Source: Diospyros lotus
Taxonomy: Eukaryota > Streptophyta > Magnoliopsida > Ericales > Ebenaceae
Reading direction: 5' to 3'
Assembly (NCBI RefSeq): GCF_014633365.1
Contig: NC_068350.1
Location: 9,525,922-9,589,921, forward strand
DNA: 64,000 nt
The translations under genes and the position numbers were made by a program. This document shows, one piece after another, positions 43,536 to 55,917 of the stretch (position 1 is its first letter; each line of letters begins with the position of its first letter). The notes below the pieces were generated by a model. That model had not been told where the DNA came from and did not search any database. It saw only the letters and a list, made by a program, of their open reading frames with translations.

Positions 43536-46097
43536 TGTAACGGCCCGCCTCCCGGAGCCCCCGAGCACCAAGAGGATCCGTGAGAGGGTCATTACTAAAA
43601 TGATATCGAACAATGACGCACCTACAACACACACATAACCCTTTTTGAAATCATAATTTTTCTTTATTACAACATCTCATCATAATCTTTACAAACCATT
43701 CATCAGTTGGGCCCACCTGGGCTTACATAACATGCGACAAACTCTGAAAACATTAACCTTATTAGGACACGATGACACCCAGGATCTAGGTTCGGGAGAG
43801 CTCTGCACTGGCTACCATGACTTGACGGTCTGGACCCAAACCCCGATGTACACACCTGCGATCTCAGGATATGCTGACCTGGAATGATGTAAAACAACAT
43901 GAGTCGCGAGACTCAGCAAGCTCTAGAAAGAAAGGTTACGGGTTTAGGATAGGACTCTTCCCATGACACCCCATGCAATTCATGTCAATGAAATCACGCC
44001 ATGTCATGAGCTATACGTACCTTACTTCTACATGCATAACATAAAATAAACTGCACATAAGGAACCAGGGGCCCACATAAGTCAAACATTGGCACCCGGG
44101 TCCCACATACAAACCTGTTGTAGCCTAACATAGGCTACCATATCATCATTCTCTTAGACCAGCCTTTTCCTGACATGGTCGGCTTTTCCTGACATTCAAC
44201 TTTTGTCTTTTCCTGATACTTGTCACATACTTTTCCTGATTCCCATCATATTCTCATGTGTTCATCATGTCATACATCACATAATCATATACTTGCGCGA
44301 TCTTGGTCTTCCCTCGGGCCAACCCCGAGCTAATATCTAAGCCGAGCCGAAGCTCACATGAGTCGGTACTCCCGACACCTGGCACGGTACTCCCGTCCAG
44401 AATAACAATAACATTAGAACCATGCAATGCAACACATAAGAAATGCAAGGGCTTCCGTAGCATAAACGTGATGACAAGGCCCCCATAAACCAAACATCAG
44501 GCCCTGCTACGCCCACACATAAGAATTCACACATGCGACATGCTCTAAATGCATATGCTCATCTAGGGTACCCAAATTGGCTCTTGGACCAACCGGGTCA
44601 TGCAAATGCTCATACATCCCATCACACACAAAGCATGTCCCCACGTGAATGCAACCCAGCCCTTTGTAGCACACACATCATGAAATGCACAAACCAAGGC
44701 GGGAATCTGGAGTACCAGCTCTTCTGGCCGTCTAGCGCTTATCGTAACAACCGATGACTGGCGCCCATACATCCAGCCATCAACTGCCACGACCCACGGT
44801 CAACAGTCAGTGGCTTTGTACCCATACCCTTAGACACACTTACTGACATTATTAACTTTATATCTTCCCAGCTTAACTTTACATAACATTTCTCCATAAC
44901 TCATAACCCTTCATGTACATAACCACATAACATCGTAATACCATTCTTATTACTTTTCATTCACATAAAGTCATCTCAACATACATAATAAACTCTTTAA
45001 CACATTTTCTTAATTCTAACCATAACCAATTTCTCTAAGAACCTAACCCCAACGAGTTCGGCATCATTCCCAAGGAAAGCGGAGCGATACGAAGCTCCGT
45101 AACGGATAGAAAGAATAACACCAAATCATCATTTTCTTAACTCATTCCATTAATAATAATCCCATTTAATAAAACATAAGTCATAGGGTAGTTGCCACGC
45201 GGAATATTATTATTAATGCGTGGCACCGAATCAAGGTGAGGGAGGGTTTAGAGTACAAGAAACCTCAAAGACTTTCACGGGAAATAAATAACGCGAAGAG
45301 AGGGTTAGGAGCTTGCCTGAAAATGGTTGATTTCAACCTCTCTTGTGCTCCCGATACGAATTAAATCACTTCCTAACAAATAACACATCCGAAACGTAAA
45401 TTAATTATTTCTAATCGCGCAAAATTTATAATTTACACATATCACGCTTCTACAAATTTTTACCCACGTACCTGATCACTTCCAATGCCAAAAAAAATTC
45501 CAAAATCCTTTTATTTTTCCTTATTTCCTTTTCTTTCCTCTCTTTTCTTCCTTTCCTTCATTTTCTTCTTCTTTTTCTTCTTCCTTTCTTCTCCTCCTCC
45601 CCGCGCCCGCTGCTCCATGCTCGCGCTGCTTCTTCCTCCTTCTTTCCTTCTTCTCCTCCCTTTCTTCTTTCTTTTCTTCTTCTTCCTCTTCCTCTTCTTC
45701 TTTCTTTCCTTCCCCGCGCGCTGCTCTTCCCACTTTGCTGCCCAAGCTTATCTCATTGCACTCAACTCAATGGCATTAAAGCCATAAAAAGACATGGCCA
45801 AGACAAGGCCACGCCATGCATACACACATATAAATATATATATATATTAAGTAATTAATTTAATTTAAGTTAATTTGATTTACTTTCTTATTATTACTAT
45901 TATTATTATTGTTATTACTATATTTTATTTTATTATTTTCATAACTACTTTCAATTAATTTAATTAATCACCTTAATTTCCTATTTTTTTTAAAATATCA
46001 TAAATAAATATTTCTCAAAAATTTCTAAATATTCTAAGATATCCACAACATCCAAATTAATTATTTTTACTTGTCTCCAAATTTTTGAGATGCTACA
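43536..46097 (-). mobile_element. Solo gypsy-type LTR, 2.56 kb
   Basis: Plus-strand start TGTAACGGCCCGCC, end GATGCTACA; the minus strand therefore starts TGTAGCATCTC. Perfect target duplication CATAG (43531-43535, 46098-46102). Contains hairpin motifs TGAGTC-GCGA-GACTCA (43900-43915) and GTCGGTACTCCCGAC (44362-44376) and a polypyrimidine block (45500-45720). No coding domain. Inserted in the hAT element. Confidence 0.88.
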
Positions 46098-46704
46098 CAT
46101 AGAGTAAGTAGAGGGATTCATCTATCCTTAGGAGTGTGGACTAACTAGGCCCCCCATGCATTTGGGGGTTGGTTTGGTCTAACCAAAGTGCTGTTCGGGA
46201 GGAGATTGGAGGCTCAACGGTTGTTGCCCAGGAGGTTATCACACTCTACATCGCCCTTCAAACTATCCAAGAGATATATCTTGAATCCCCTTATGGAATG
46301 GTTTGTTTATGTGTTTCATATGGACATTGAAAACGAGTCTTCCAAAGATGATTCTTTGTTTATTTTCGCTGCCTATGTATGTGTTTTTGAAAAATATTTT
46401 TGAAAACCAATAAAACCCTTGCATGATACACCAAATGTTGGTGTTTCTCTTCAATATATATATTATGTATTTCATAAAAGCTTCATTCAATATAATTTAT
46501 ATATACATATCTATTATGCAGAGAAGCAATAATGTGTGAATACATATATATATATATATACACACATACAAAATATGAGGAGGTAGTGTTTGTTATTTCT
46601 TAATTTTTTTTAATAATTAATTTTTAACTAACCTAAAAAAATAAAAATTCTGGATGGGCAATGGCCCACCCTTGCCCATATGTGGCTTCACCATTGTTCA
46701 TCAT

Positions 46705-46977
46705 TTATCTTCACCCATTTAAATATGCAACAAACGAAGTTATACCAAGGACAAGAAAAGAGGTTGTTAAATGAAAAAGAATCATTTTTTTAATATGAAG
46801 TGTGGGTAGATGTTTTGTTTAGTTTTGCCCACACTATGCAAGCTTATATTCTTGTAAACCTTTAAACTACATAGATTTCATTTTGGTATAATTATGTATG
46901 GAAATGAATCCTTATATATTAATATGTAAGTCATTAACTTGTGGAGGTGTAAGGTAACCTTGTCATCATTGTTGAAA
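46705..46977. other. Short unassigned sequence between hAT and copia G
   Basis: AT-rich, no ORF or element feature seen. Confidence 0.4.
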
Positions 46978-49379
46978 TGAGAAATCAACATTTGCTTATT
47001 ATTGGGAAAAGAAGTATCTCACACATTCTCAAAATACATTATACAAGATATATATATAGCTTATTGATCCTAAATTAGACCCTATGATCAAGCTTTAATA
47101 AATTAAATCCTAAAATCATGTTTTGAATATTCTAACTTCTTTCTATATTTACAATGTATTAAATATTCTAACTATCTGTCTTTCTATATTTTGCAACACT
47201 ACCCTTTAAGCTGGAACATAAATATCAATCATGCCTAACTTGTTGCAAATATAGTCAATCATAGAACCATTCAAAGCGTTCATTACTTAATTGTTTGCTA
47301 GTTTTAACATGACCAATTAATATGAGACCTTGCTGAATCTTTTCCTAGATGAAATGACAATTGATATCAATATGTTTAATTTTCTTATGAAAAATTGGAT
47401 TTAACGCAATACGTAGAACAACTTGATTATCACACCATAGTTTCATAAGTACAGAGTTACCAAGACCAAATTCACTCATCAATTAGTGTATCCACATGAG
47501 CTCACACATAGATTGTGCTATGACTCTATATTCTAATTCTGCATTTGGCGAAAACACTACACTTTACTTCTTACTTCTCCATATTACCAAGTTATGTCCA
47601 ACAAAAACACAATATCTCATTGTTGATCTTCTATCAACTTTAGAAGATGCCAAATCTACATCTGTGAAATAATTTACCTAAATGACCATGATTACCATAT
47701 AATATACCAAGTCCTAGAGCTTTTTTAAGATAACATAAAATCTATTATTGGGCATTTCAATGAGAAGTTTTGGGAGATGACATGAACTGACTCCAACAAT
47801 AACATGGCAGACAATATTAGGGCGAGTCATTTTCAAATAATTCAATTTTTTGATCAACCTTCAATACATCTCAGGATTATCAAACCATTATCCATCATCT
47901 ACTATAAGTTGTAGGTTCATAATCGTTAACACATTACATGGTTTAGTGGCTAACTTCCATGTTTCTACTAGGAGATCAAGGATATACTTTCTTTCAAAGA
48001 GAAACATATCCTTTTTAGATCTTGTAACTTCAATGCCTAAGAACTATTTTTAATTGTCCCAAGTCTTTGGTCTAGAAGCACTTCTGAATGAAGGATTTGA
48101 GGGCTATAATGAGCAGAATTAAGATTTGAGAATAAGCCATGGGAGGAATAGGTTGTCACAGTATATACCAAAAGAGTATCTTTTCAACTATGATGAGCAG
48201 AATTAGGTGAAAGAAGAAAAAAAAAGGTAGTCTCAAAAAAGGTAAAATAAAAAAACTCCAAATATTGACCTAAATAAGGAAAATAGCATTAGTATCCTTA
48301 TTCGGTATTACCTTTGAAAACACACTTTAGGGATTTTGGATCTAACTTAGATACGTAAGGATGAATGTCATGAACGAAACAAATACAACAAAAAATATGA
48401 GGTTTAACAGGAAATAAAGATTGGAAGGGAAACAAGACATAGTAAAAAATATCACCCATAAGGACAAATGAGGGCATTTGATTGATAAAAAAATACAAGT
48501 GGTGGAAACAACTTTTACCCAAATTTGTGTTTAGGTATTTGCATGTGAAAAAGAAGGGCACAAACAACTTCCAACAAATGTCTATTCTTTTGTTCGACAA
48601 CACCATTTTGGGGTGGTGTATCAACACATGAAGATTCATGAAAAATACCATGTTGGGACATAAAGGAATTAAAAGGGACAGAAAAATAGTTAATGGCATT
48701 ATCACTACGTAAAACACACATAGAAGTATGAAAGTGTGTTTGAACCCTAGTAAAAAAAGGGCACAAAATGTAGAAAATAGCTCAAAATGATTCTTCATTA
48801 AATATAACCAAGTAGTATGAGAATATCCATCAACAAAGGTTACAAAGTATCAAAAACTAGACTTTGAGACCACTAAACATGGACCCCAAATATCATAATA
48901 AACTAACGCAAAAGGGGATGAAGCCCGTTTATTAATTTTCGGTAAGTAGGACACACAATGATGTTTAACAAATTGACAATACTCACAATCTAAAAAGGAT
49001 AAATATTGAAAATGAGGAAATAACTTTTTCAATGTAGACAAGGAAAGATGCCCCAAACAACAATGAAGGTTAAGATGAGATAGGACACTTAAACAAGCAA
49101 CATGTTTTGATAGTAAATAAAGACCACCTGATTCACATTCTCTACCAATATTCTGCTTCGTCATAAGATCTTGATACATAGTGATTAAGAAAGAATGAAA
49201 TATGGTAATTAAGAGTTCGAGTGATTTTACTAATAGATAGTAAATTGAATGAAAAATCAAGCAAACATAAGACATATGACAGTGAAAGTGATGTAGTAGG
49301 ATTGGCAATACCAAAAGCCACTATAGAAGCAATTGATCCATCGACCAAAGTAATAGTCAATAAAGTTGTGAAAGAATAA
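46978..49379 (-). mobile_element. Copia element G, 3' part: protease end, integrase, RNase H, 3' LTR
   Basis: Minus strand, right to left: LTITLVDGSIASIVAFGIAN (49375-49290); GAG-pre-integrase (HLNLHCCLGHLSLSTLKKL); integrase FALVYYDIWGPC and, in other frames, TCVLRSDNAINYFS and CVDTPPQNGVVEQKNRHLLE. Most of the RT (48060-48300) is missing. RNase H is 47960-47280 with many stops (VIWRSKK, MCELMWIH, KLWCDNQVVLRIALNP). The polypurine tract AAAGGGTAG is followed by the 3' LTR about 46978-47198 (minus start TGTTGCAAAAT). The gag half is at 63276-64000; the 49380-63275 structure separates them. Confidence 0.82.
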
Positions 49380-51073
49380 ATATACACCCAAGAGGGGGGT
49401 GAATTGGTGTTTCAAGATTTTTTAAATTTGAAACACCTTTTTGCAAAGAAAATTGATCGACCCTTTTTGGGGCCTTTAAAAAATAGAGATACAAATATTT
49501 ATTGAAAGATTTAACACTTACTGATTAAAGTATGAATTTTGTAAATATGATTTGAATAAGAAAGAAATTTATAATTTCAATTTTAGAGTTATCACTAACT
49601 TTAAATGTTAAAAGTAAAACTTGACTTACTAAAATTAAAAGTATACATGAATAATGCAACACACAAAGATTTTATCGTAGTTCGACTCACTTAGTCTACT
49701 CCTGTACCTTTGCTCTTTATCAAGGACTTTAACCAATTCACTAGATAACTTTGTAAATAGGATCAAATATAACCACTAGTTTTTCAAGGATCAAGTGAAA
49801 CTATTTTTTTTTTCAAGAATTAGGCGCAACCATTTCCTTTTCAAGGGTTAGGCAATGGTTTAGGGATTAGGTGTAGCCACAAGTAGCTTACATGAAGCAA
49901 ACAACACAAGATTTACAACAATAACTCAAATAGAAAAATAAGGCTTCTCTCAATCAACAAAAATTTAAGAATATAAAGCTAAGATTACACTTTCTATTTT
50001 TACAGCCAATTGAAAAATGAAAACTTGAAGGACTTCTTTAGCTTAAGACAAAAACAGGAATTATTCGAACCACTGCATTTTCTTTAGCCTCATCTCCCTT
50101 TTATACTTTCTTTTGCATAGCCCTTAGACTTGTTAACAATAGAATAAAATATCTAATTTCCTGCAGAAACAACTTTCTTTTTCTCTAAAACAATGGTTAG
50201 AATATCCAAATATCATGTCAAATGTGAGAGAGAAAGTTCAGAGCAATAAAGGTGTCTTAACGAACAAAACTATGCATTAAATGCAACTGCAACGGCTAGT
50301 TAATGACTATAATTTTGATATCAACAAACTTCTACTTGAGTGGAAGAAGATGATAATCGAGTGGCTTTTATAAAATACCTGATCGACATGTAGTCTTTAC
50401 CCAATTATGATTAAGACCCGGCTAAGTTTTCACTCTATTGAAAACTTTGATAATCGACTACTTTATAGAGAAATATAGATCAGGATTCTTATAGTCTTGA
50501 CATATTCAACTATGATTCCTCCCTTCACTAGATTGGAAATATTAGTGCATAGTAGTCACTTGATTAAAAACTTAAGCCACTTGAATACTTCTGCAAAAAC
50601 AAAGAGCAACTTTTGCCAGGTAAAAACTACTCGAGTGGACTTTTCTCTCACTTGATTAGCAAAGCATTTTCACTTTAATGGTCATTTTTAACACTCGAAT
50701 GAACAGAACTTCACTCAATTGATTAAGTATTTCACTCAATTAATGATCCAAAATACTGAAATTAATACTCCATTAAAAGATTCTCACTTGAGTGGGACAT
50801 TTGATCACTCAATTACATAATGATAACATAACCAATTTTAATTTTAACTTAAGATACTTAATCTAGACACTTTTAATGCTTGATTCAAGCCATGTCCCAT
50901 ATTAAATAAAGGTGTATCATCGATAACTAGTATTTCTTGGCATCATGCCAACACTCAAGTGATCTAAACCTATCAATCAATTGCTAAAATGAATATAGAG
51001 AATCACTTTTTGTTCAACATAATCCACTCAACTGAGACATAAATCCTAGTTGATTACTTATCAAGTCCAAAGG
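49380..51073 (+). repeat. Left arm, outer part, of an inverted structure inside copia G
   Basis: Starts TATACACCCAAGAGGGGGGT, then GAATTGGTGTTTCAA. Contains TATCGTAGTTCGACTCACTT (49678) and many ACTCGAGTGG, CACTTGAGTG and CAATTGATTA words (50300-51050). The right arm begins with the same sequence family on the other strand (63275 leftwards). No ORF. The family may be an LTR or a fold-back element; I could not decide. Confidence 0.6.
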
Positions 51074-51078
51074 ACTGG

Positions 51079-53348
51079 TGTAAGCACCCCTGCTCGGATA
51101 TCCCAACCACTCGGTCTATCCAAATGAAAGCGCTTACAAAAGGGAAGAGAAATAAACACAAGACAAAAATACCCTGCCATGCATACATAAGAAAAATACA
51201 ACAACGGAAGCAAAACGATATACATGCACTCCACCAAGTACCCCGCTGGAACAACGGTCAAAAAGTATATAAAAATATACAGACACTTGTGCCAACAAAT
51301 AAAAGATATAAGGAACAACCCGCCATAGTAAAAAATGAGAGATAGAACTCCTAACAAAACATCAGAGACAACGGGGGGAAGCTAAATGTACACCCTACAG
51401 ACATGGCTGGCTGCTAGGTGGAATGATCCTCGCTCTCGGCCTTCGCTTTACCCTTACCTGGAATGATGGAAAGCAAGGTGAGTTGCAAGACTCAGCAAGT
51501 TATGAGGAAATGAATGTTGTACAGTAAATAGAGGAGATCACCCCAACACAGTCCTACACGTACACACAAGCCATGTGACGCAACAATATAATAGTACAGC
51601 ATAATAAAAGCACATATCGGTCCTTGGGGCCCACATAAGACACCTGGCACCCAAGTCTCATACCAACATGCCGCTGCCCTGAAAGGCAACATAGATCTCC
51701 AACAAATCTGCGCGCGCTATCCCTGGTCGATACTCCCGTCACCCGTATCCATGTCGGTACTCCCGACACCCGAGCCATAGGCTCCCTCGGAACGGTACCG
51801 ACCGAGAACTAAATACTACCAGTAACCATGCAATGCACATAACAATGCAATGGCGTAGTGAGCATCAACATGATACACTGGCGCTCATACATCCAGACAT
51901 CAGGCCATGCTCCGCCCATATAGTAAACCACACGCGATGCATATGCCCGTGCTGGATGCATCATAACCAAGTTAGGATATTCATGACCAAGCATAACCAG
52001 ATCATGAAAACCCCAACATGCAGCCTGTACCCATGTGCACACCAAAACATGCAACAAGAATAAAATGATACCAGTCATGCTATAATCACGTAACGGCAGA
52101 GCTAGTCAATAGTGCTTGGCACCAGTCAACGGTCAGTGGATAGGAGAGACCAGCCGGCAGCCTAAGATAGACCGTACAACAGTCACTCTGTCATCGAACC
52201 GCTGATCCAAGCCCCCACTGCACAACCGCTCTAGCCTGTAAACAACCAAAATCCATAATAATACTCAAACAACTAAGAACCTAGCCCCGGGTGAGTACGA
52301 CATCATTCCCACAGGCATGGGGGTGGCACAAACCCCCGTAGGCAGCCAACGAATAAAATTCTCGAGACCAGTTTAATAAATTAAATTTTAAAACAAACTG
52401 TTTAAAATTCCATAATTTATTAACAGCCGAAACAAACGAATGGAGGTCAAATAAATTGACAACGAAAGAATCGACAAGAAGGGTATAAAGAACTTGCCTT
52501 TACGAAGATATCTTTAGGCTTGATTTGACCCAACACGGTAAAATTTATACAAACTGCAACACCCAAATTATTTGCCAAAATTAACAAAATCGGATTCCAA
52601 ATGAAATTCTGACCGTACAGAATATTTATTACTAGCTTCTCTACATACCTGGCAAATTAAATCTTCAATTTAACTAGATTTAATCTGAATTTCATCCCCA
52701 AAATCTCTGAATTTCACGATCGCGCGCACTGCTCCCTTTTCTGAAATTTGCTTACTGTTCATTGCAAGAAAATACCCGAAATTGGGCTTAAATCGGGCAA
52801 AAAACCAGCGAAAGAGGCGCGACCACGTGGCAGCGCGTGGGCCAGCTACTGGGAGGCCACCGCCTCACCGAAACGGCGTCGTTTCGGACGCCTAGGCTGA
52901 TTAAAATCAGCCAAAAATCTGGCCCTCGCGCGCGCAGCCCCCGCATCTCGAACCCGCGACCGCCCTCGCCTCCGCACGCCCGCGTACTGCCCGCGCCACA
53001 CGTTGCCTTCATACATATACCATACTGCATTATATTTAAAGGGATCTTCGGTCCCTTTTCTGAAATCGCGCCAACCCCTTCCAACTTCCATTATTCACAC
53101 ACACACCCCCCTTAATTAATTACACTAACACCCGAAACTTCTAAAAATCTCACAATTTAATTTATTTCAATTTTTTCCTTATTCCAGAAATATTCTAAAA
53201 TAATTAATTAATTACCCTAATTTCTTATTTCCTTAAAATCACATAATTTATTTTTATTTATAACAATAACTTATTTTAATATTTATTTTAAATTAAATTA
53301 CCCCGATAATGAATAATTAAATTAAATCGCAATTTACGGGTCACTACA
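51079..53348 (-). mobile_element. Solo gypsy-type LTR in the left arm
   Basis: Plus-strand TGTAAGCACCCCTGCTCGG ... GGGTCACTACA. Target duplication ACTGG (51074-51078) / CCTGG (53349-53353), 4/5. Contains hairpins TGAGTT-GCAA-GACTCA (51479-51494), GTCGGTACTCCCGAC (51753-51767) and CCGAAACGGCGTCGTTTCGG (52868-52887). Same family as 58572-60849, in the opposite orientation; long blocks look nearly 90% identical by eye. Confidence 0.82.
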
Positions 53349-53353
53349 CCTGG

Positions 53354-54619
53354 CACTTTAGTCACCCTAATATTCGATTAGGAAACTATACCATTTAATT
53401 AACCAACACAAAATGCTTGACATTGAAGCTCGATTTTCATACTCAAATACAATGTTAAATCACTTGATTTTCAAACTTACAAAGATAAATATGAGATTAA
53501 CAAGCATATACTTAATTTAGGCTTTTAATACTTGATAGTAAGTTCAATTACTAACAAATTAAGCTAACTTTCCAATCATTTTCACTTGATTATTTAGAAA
53601 GCTTTAATAGAAGAGAATAACAAGAAACTTTATTAATATATATATATATATATATGGCTTTTGCAAACAATAGAAGGTTTGAGTACAATATTCACTACTC
53701 AAATAAGAATTCTCTTTTCTAGATTAAAGAAGGATCATTCAATCAAAGCATAACAAAATGCAATTATATGAGTAAAATGATTTCTCATTCATATTTACTC
53801 AATTACATATAAGTCAAATAACTACCCGTTGCTTAACTAAAACAAAACGTATCTAAATTATATTCTTTATGCTCTAAAACATTTCAGTCAATTACTAATA
53901 TTGAACTTTCGAAAATTACTTGAAAGATGACTATATCTAGATATTTCAAAACAATACTACTCAATTTCATTGACTCTTCACTTGAGCGATGTTTTGAAAA
54001 GAGTTGAATTCTTTAGCAGCTTGACCAAATACTAGTTGATTCATCAAACTCAAAAACCTTCAAATACTTGAATGATTTCCTTACAAAGCAACAAACATTC
54101 AACTTATAGGATCCTTAAATATTCTTCCATTAAATTTCAAAACATTGAGAACCTTAGAATTTTAATATCAAATAAGCAATTTAAGCTCTAAGAATCAAGA
54201 AACTAATAATTACTATCCAAGTATTTAATCATTTACTCAAGAACTTTGATGATTTGACATTGAATCATCAAATATGCATATAAAACACATTGCTCTTAGA
54301 CTTTGAGTAATGCTTCCACATAATTTCAACACTTAAGGCATTATCTTAATCCTAATGCTTACTCTAAGTATTATGAGGTCTATATGGCACTCATGTATTA
54401 TGAATAAAACATATTAATTGATAAAACATATTAAAATATAAACCTATTAAGGTTTTTTGAGCTTTCCATTCACAAGCCAACCTTATAATAACAAAACATT
54501 AGAATTCATGCTATCAATCAAGACATGAGCGTACTTATTATGAAAGGATATAATTACTTTAGAATAATAAAGCTTAAAATAGTAAAGCCTCAACAACAAA
54601 TATGAGAGCATTAAATGTT
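53354..54619 (+). repeat. Left arm, inner part
   Basis: Continues the left arm after the solo LTR: CACTTTAGTCACCCTAATAT..., AT-rich with many ACTTGA, CTTGATT and AATTAC words and a (TA)n at 53635-53655. No ORF. Confidence 0.5.
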
Positions 54620-55255
54620 ACATTTGTAACGACCCGGTAACGAGATTTGGGTCATTTTGTCAATATTTTCTCATATGCTACACATTTTATTAATCAATGA
54701 ATTTGAGATATTATATTTAATGTATGAAGATGGAATATGCATGACTATGATCAACCACGACTGTATGTAAAATTTTATGAAAATTGATTTTTGGGGATAT
54801 TTAGTAATTTTTTAAAAATTTAGGGATTGGAGTGTAAATAATAAAATTTGAAAATTTAGGTTATTGAAATCCTGATGATACTTTTTTTGATGCATAATTA
54901 GAAATGTCAACTTTTTATAACATTTTGATTGTTAAAACAACTATTTTATCATTTTTGGACAAAATGACTATATTTCATCCATTAAGAATTAGTGGAGATT
55001 AAAATATCATTAAATGTGAAAGTGTTGATAAAAATATATATATTATTAAAAAAATTAATGATATTTTAGTAAAATATTAGTTATAAAAATTATTCTCATG
55101 CCTCGATTAATTTTTATATAATATTATATGTGTAATAGTTATACATATATTATTAAATTTAATAAATAAGGTAAAGAATTATTTAATTTAAAAAAAAAAG
55201 AAATGGAAACAGTGGAAGGTGCCCGCAATTATAGAAAACAGAGAATAGGAGAATG

Positions 55256-55917
55256 TAGAGATGGTAAAATGGGCCCGGCCCGGGACCGGGCTAGGGCCAG
55301 CATTTTGCTGGCCCATTTAAGGCCGGGCCGATTTGGCCCGGCCCGCTTGGCCCGGCGGGCCAAATGGTGGCGGGCCGGGCTGGCCCGCTTGGTCCGCTAA
55401 TCGGCCACAAACCCCCCTCGCCCCCCTCAGCCTTGCCTCTCGCCCTCACCCTCTGCCTCGCCCTTGCCCTCACCTCGCCCTTTGTCTCGCCCTCGCCCTC
55501 GCCCTCGCCCGCACCCCTCGCTCGCCGTCGCTGTCGCCCTCGTCTCGCCCGCGCCTGCGCCCCTCGCCTTATCCCGCGCCCCTCGCTCTCGCCCTCTGTC
55601 TCGCTCTCGCCCGCGCCCCTCACTCTCGTCCTCGCCCTCGCCCGCACCTCTCGCTCTCGCCCTCGCCCTCGGCCTTGCCCTCACCCTCGCTCTCGCCCTC
55701 GCCCTAGCCCTCGCCCCTCGCTCTCGCCCTCGCTTGCCCTCTGTCGCCCGGGCCCCTCGCTCTCAGTCTCGCCTCTCGCCCTCTCTCACTCACGCCGCCT
55801 GCCTCTAGGCCAAAAATGGTATAAAAAAAAAAAATTTGGGCGAGCCCGTGTAGGGCCAGCAATCTGCTGGCCCGTTTTTAAGCGGGCCGATTTGGCCCGG
55901 CCCGTTTGCCATCTCTA
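55256..55917. mobile_element. Non-autonomous hAT element carrying a CTCGCC minisatellite
   Basis: Inverted ends: left TAGAGATGGTAAAATGGGCC, right revcomp TAGAGATGGCAAACGGGCC. Perfect 8-bp target duplication GGAGAATG (55248-55255, 55918-55925). Subterminal GGCCCGGCCCG and GGGCCAGCA-TTGCTGGCCC blocks are inverted at the two ends. The middle is a (CTCGCC)n array. 662 bp, no transposase. Confidence 0.93.
55410..55795. repeat. (CTCGCC)n minisatellite
   Basis: About 380 bp made of CTCGCC hexamers with variants (CTCACC, CTCGCT, CCGCGCC). The long overlapping ORFs on both strands here are rich in Arg-Pro, Ser-Pro or Ala-Arg-Gly-Glu and are products of the repeat, not genes. Confidence 0.92.

Larger units (their letters stand above)
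39825..46696 (-). mobile_element. hAT transposon (ZMYM1/DUF4371-like type), decayed, with a solo LTR inside
   Basis: Terminal inverted repeats: left CAATGGTGGAGTTAG (39825), right revcomp CAATGGTGAAGCCAC (ending 46696), of the CAGTGGCGGAGCCAG type. Flanks TTCATTTC (39817-39824) / TTCATCAT (46697-46704) are a decayed 8-bp duplication (5/8). Sequence just inside both ends is similar (TTGGGC-GG). The transposase pseudogene lies in the left half. Removing the solo LTR (43536-46097 plus one CATAG) gives an element of about 4.3 kb. Confidence 0.78.

Noticed and set aside
45485..45787. 100-codon ORF rich in Phe/Leu/Ser and its Glu/Lys-rich opposite strand
   Set aside because: Translation of a polypyrimidine tract inside a solo LTR.
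52788..53115. ORFs of 81-98 codons on both strands in a GC-rich block
   Set aside because: Inside a solo LTR; the equivalent block in the related LTR (58761-59162) has similar shadows but no conserved protein frame.
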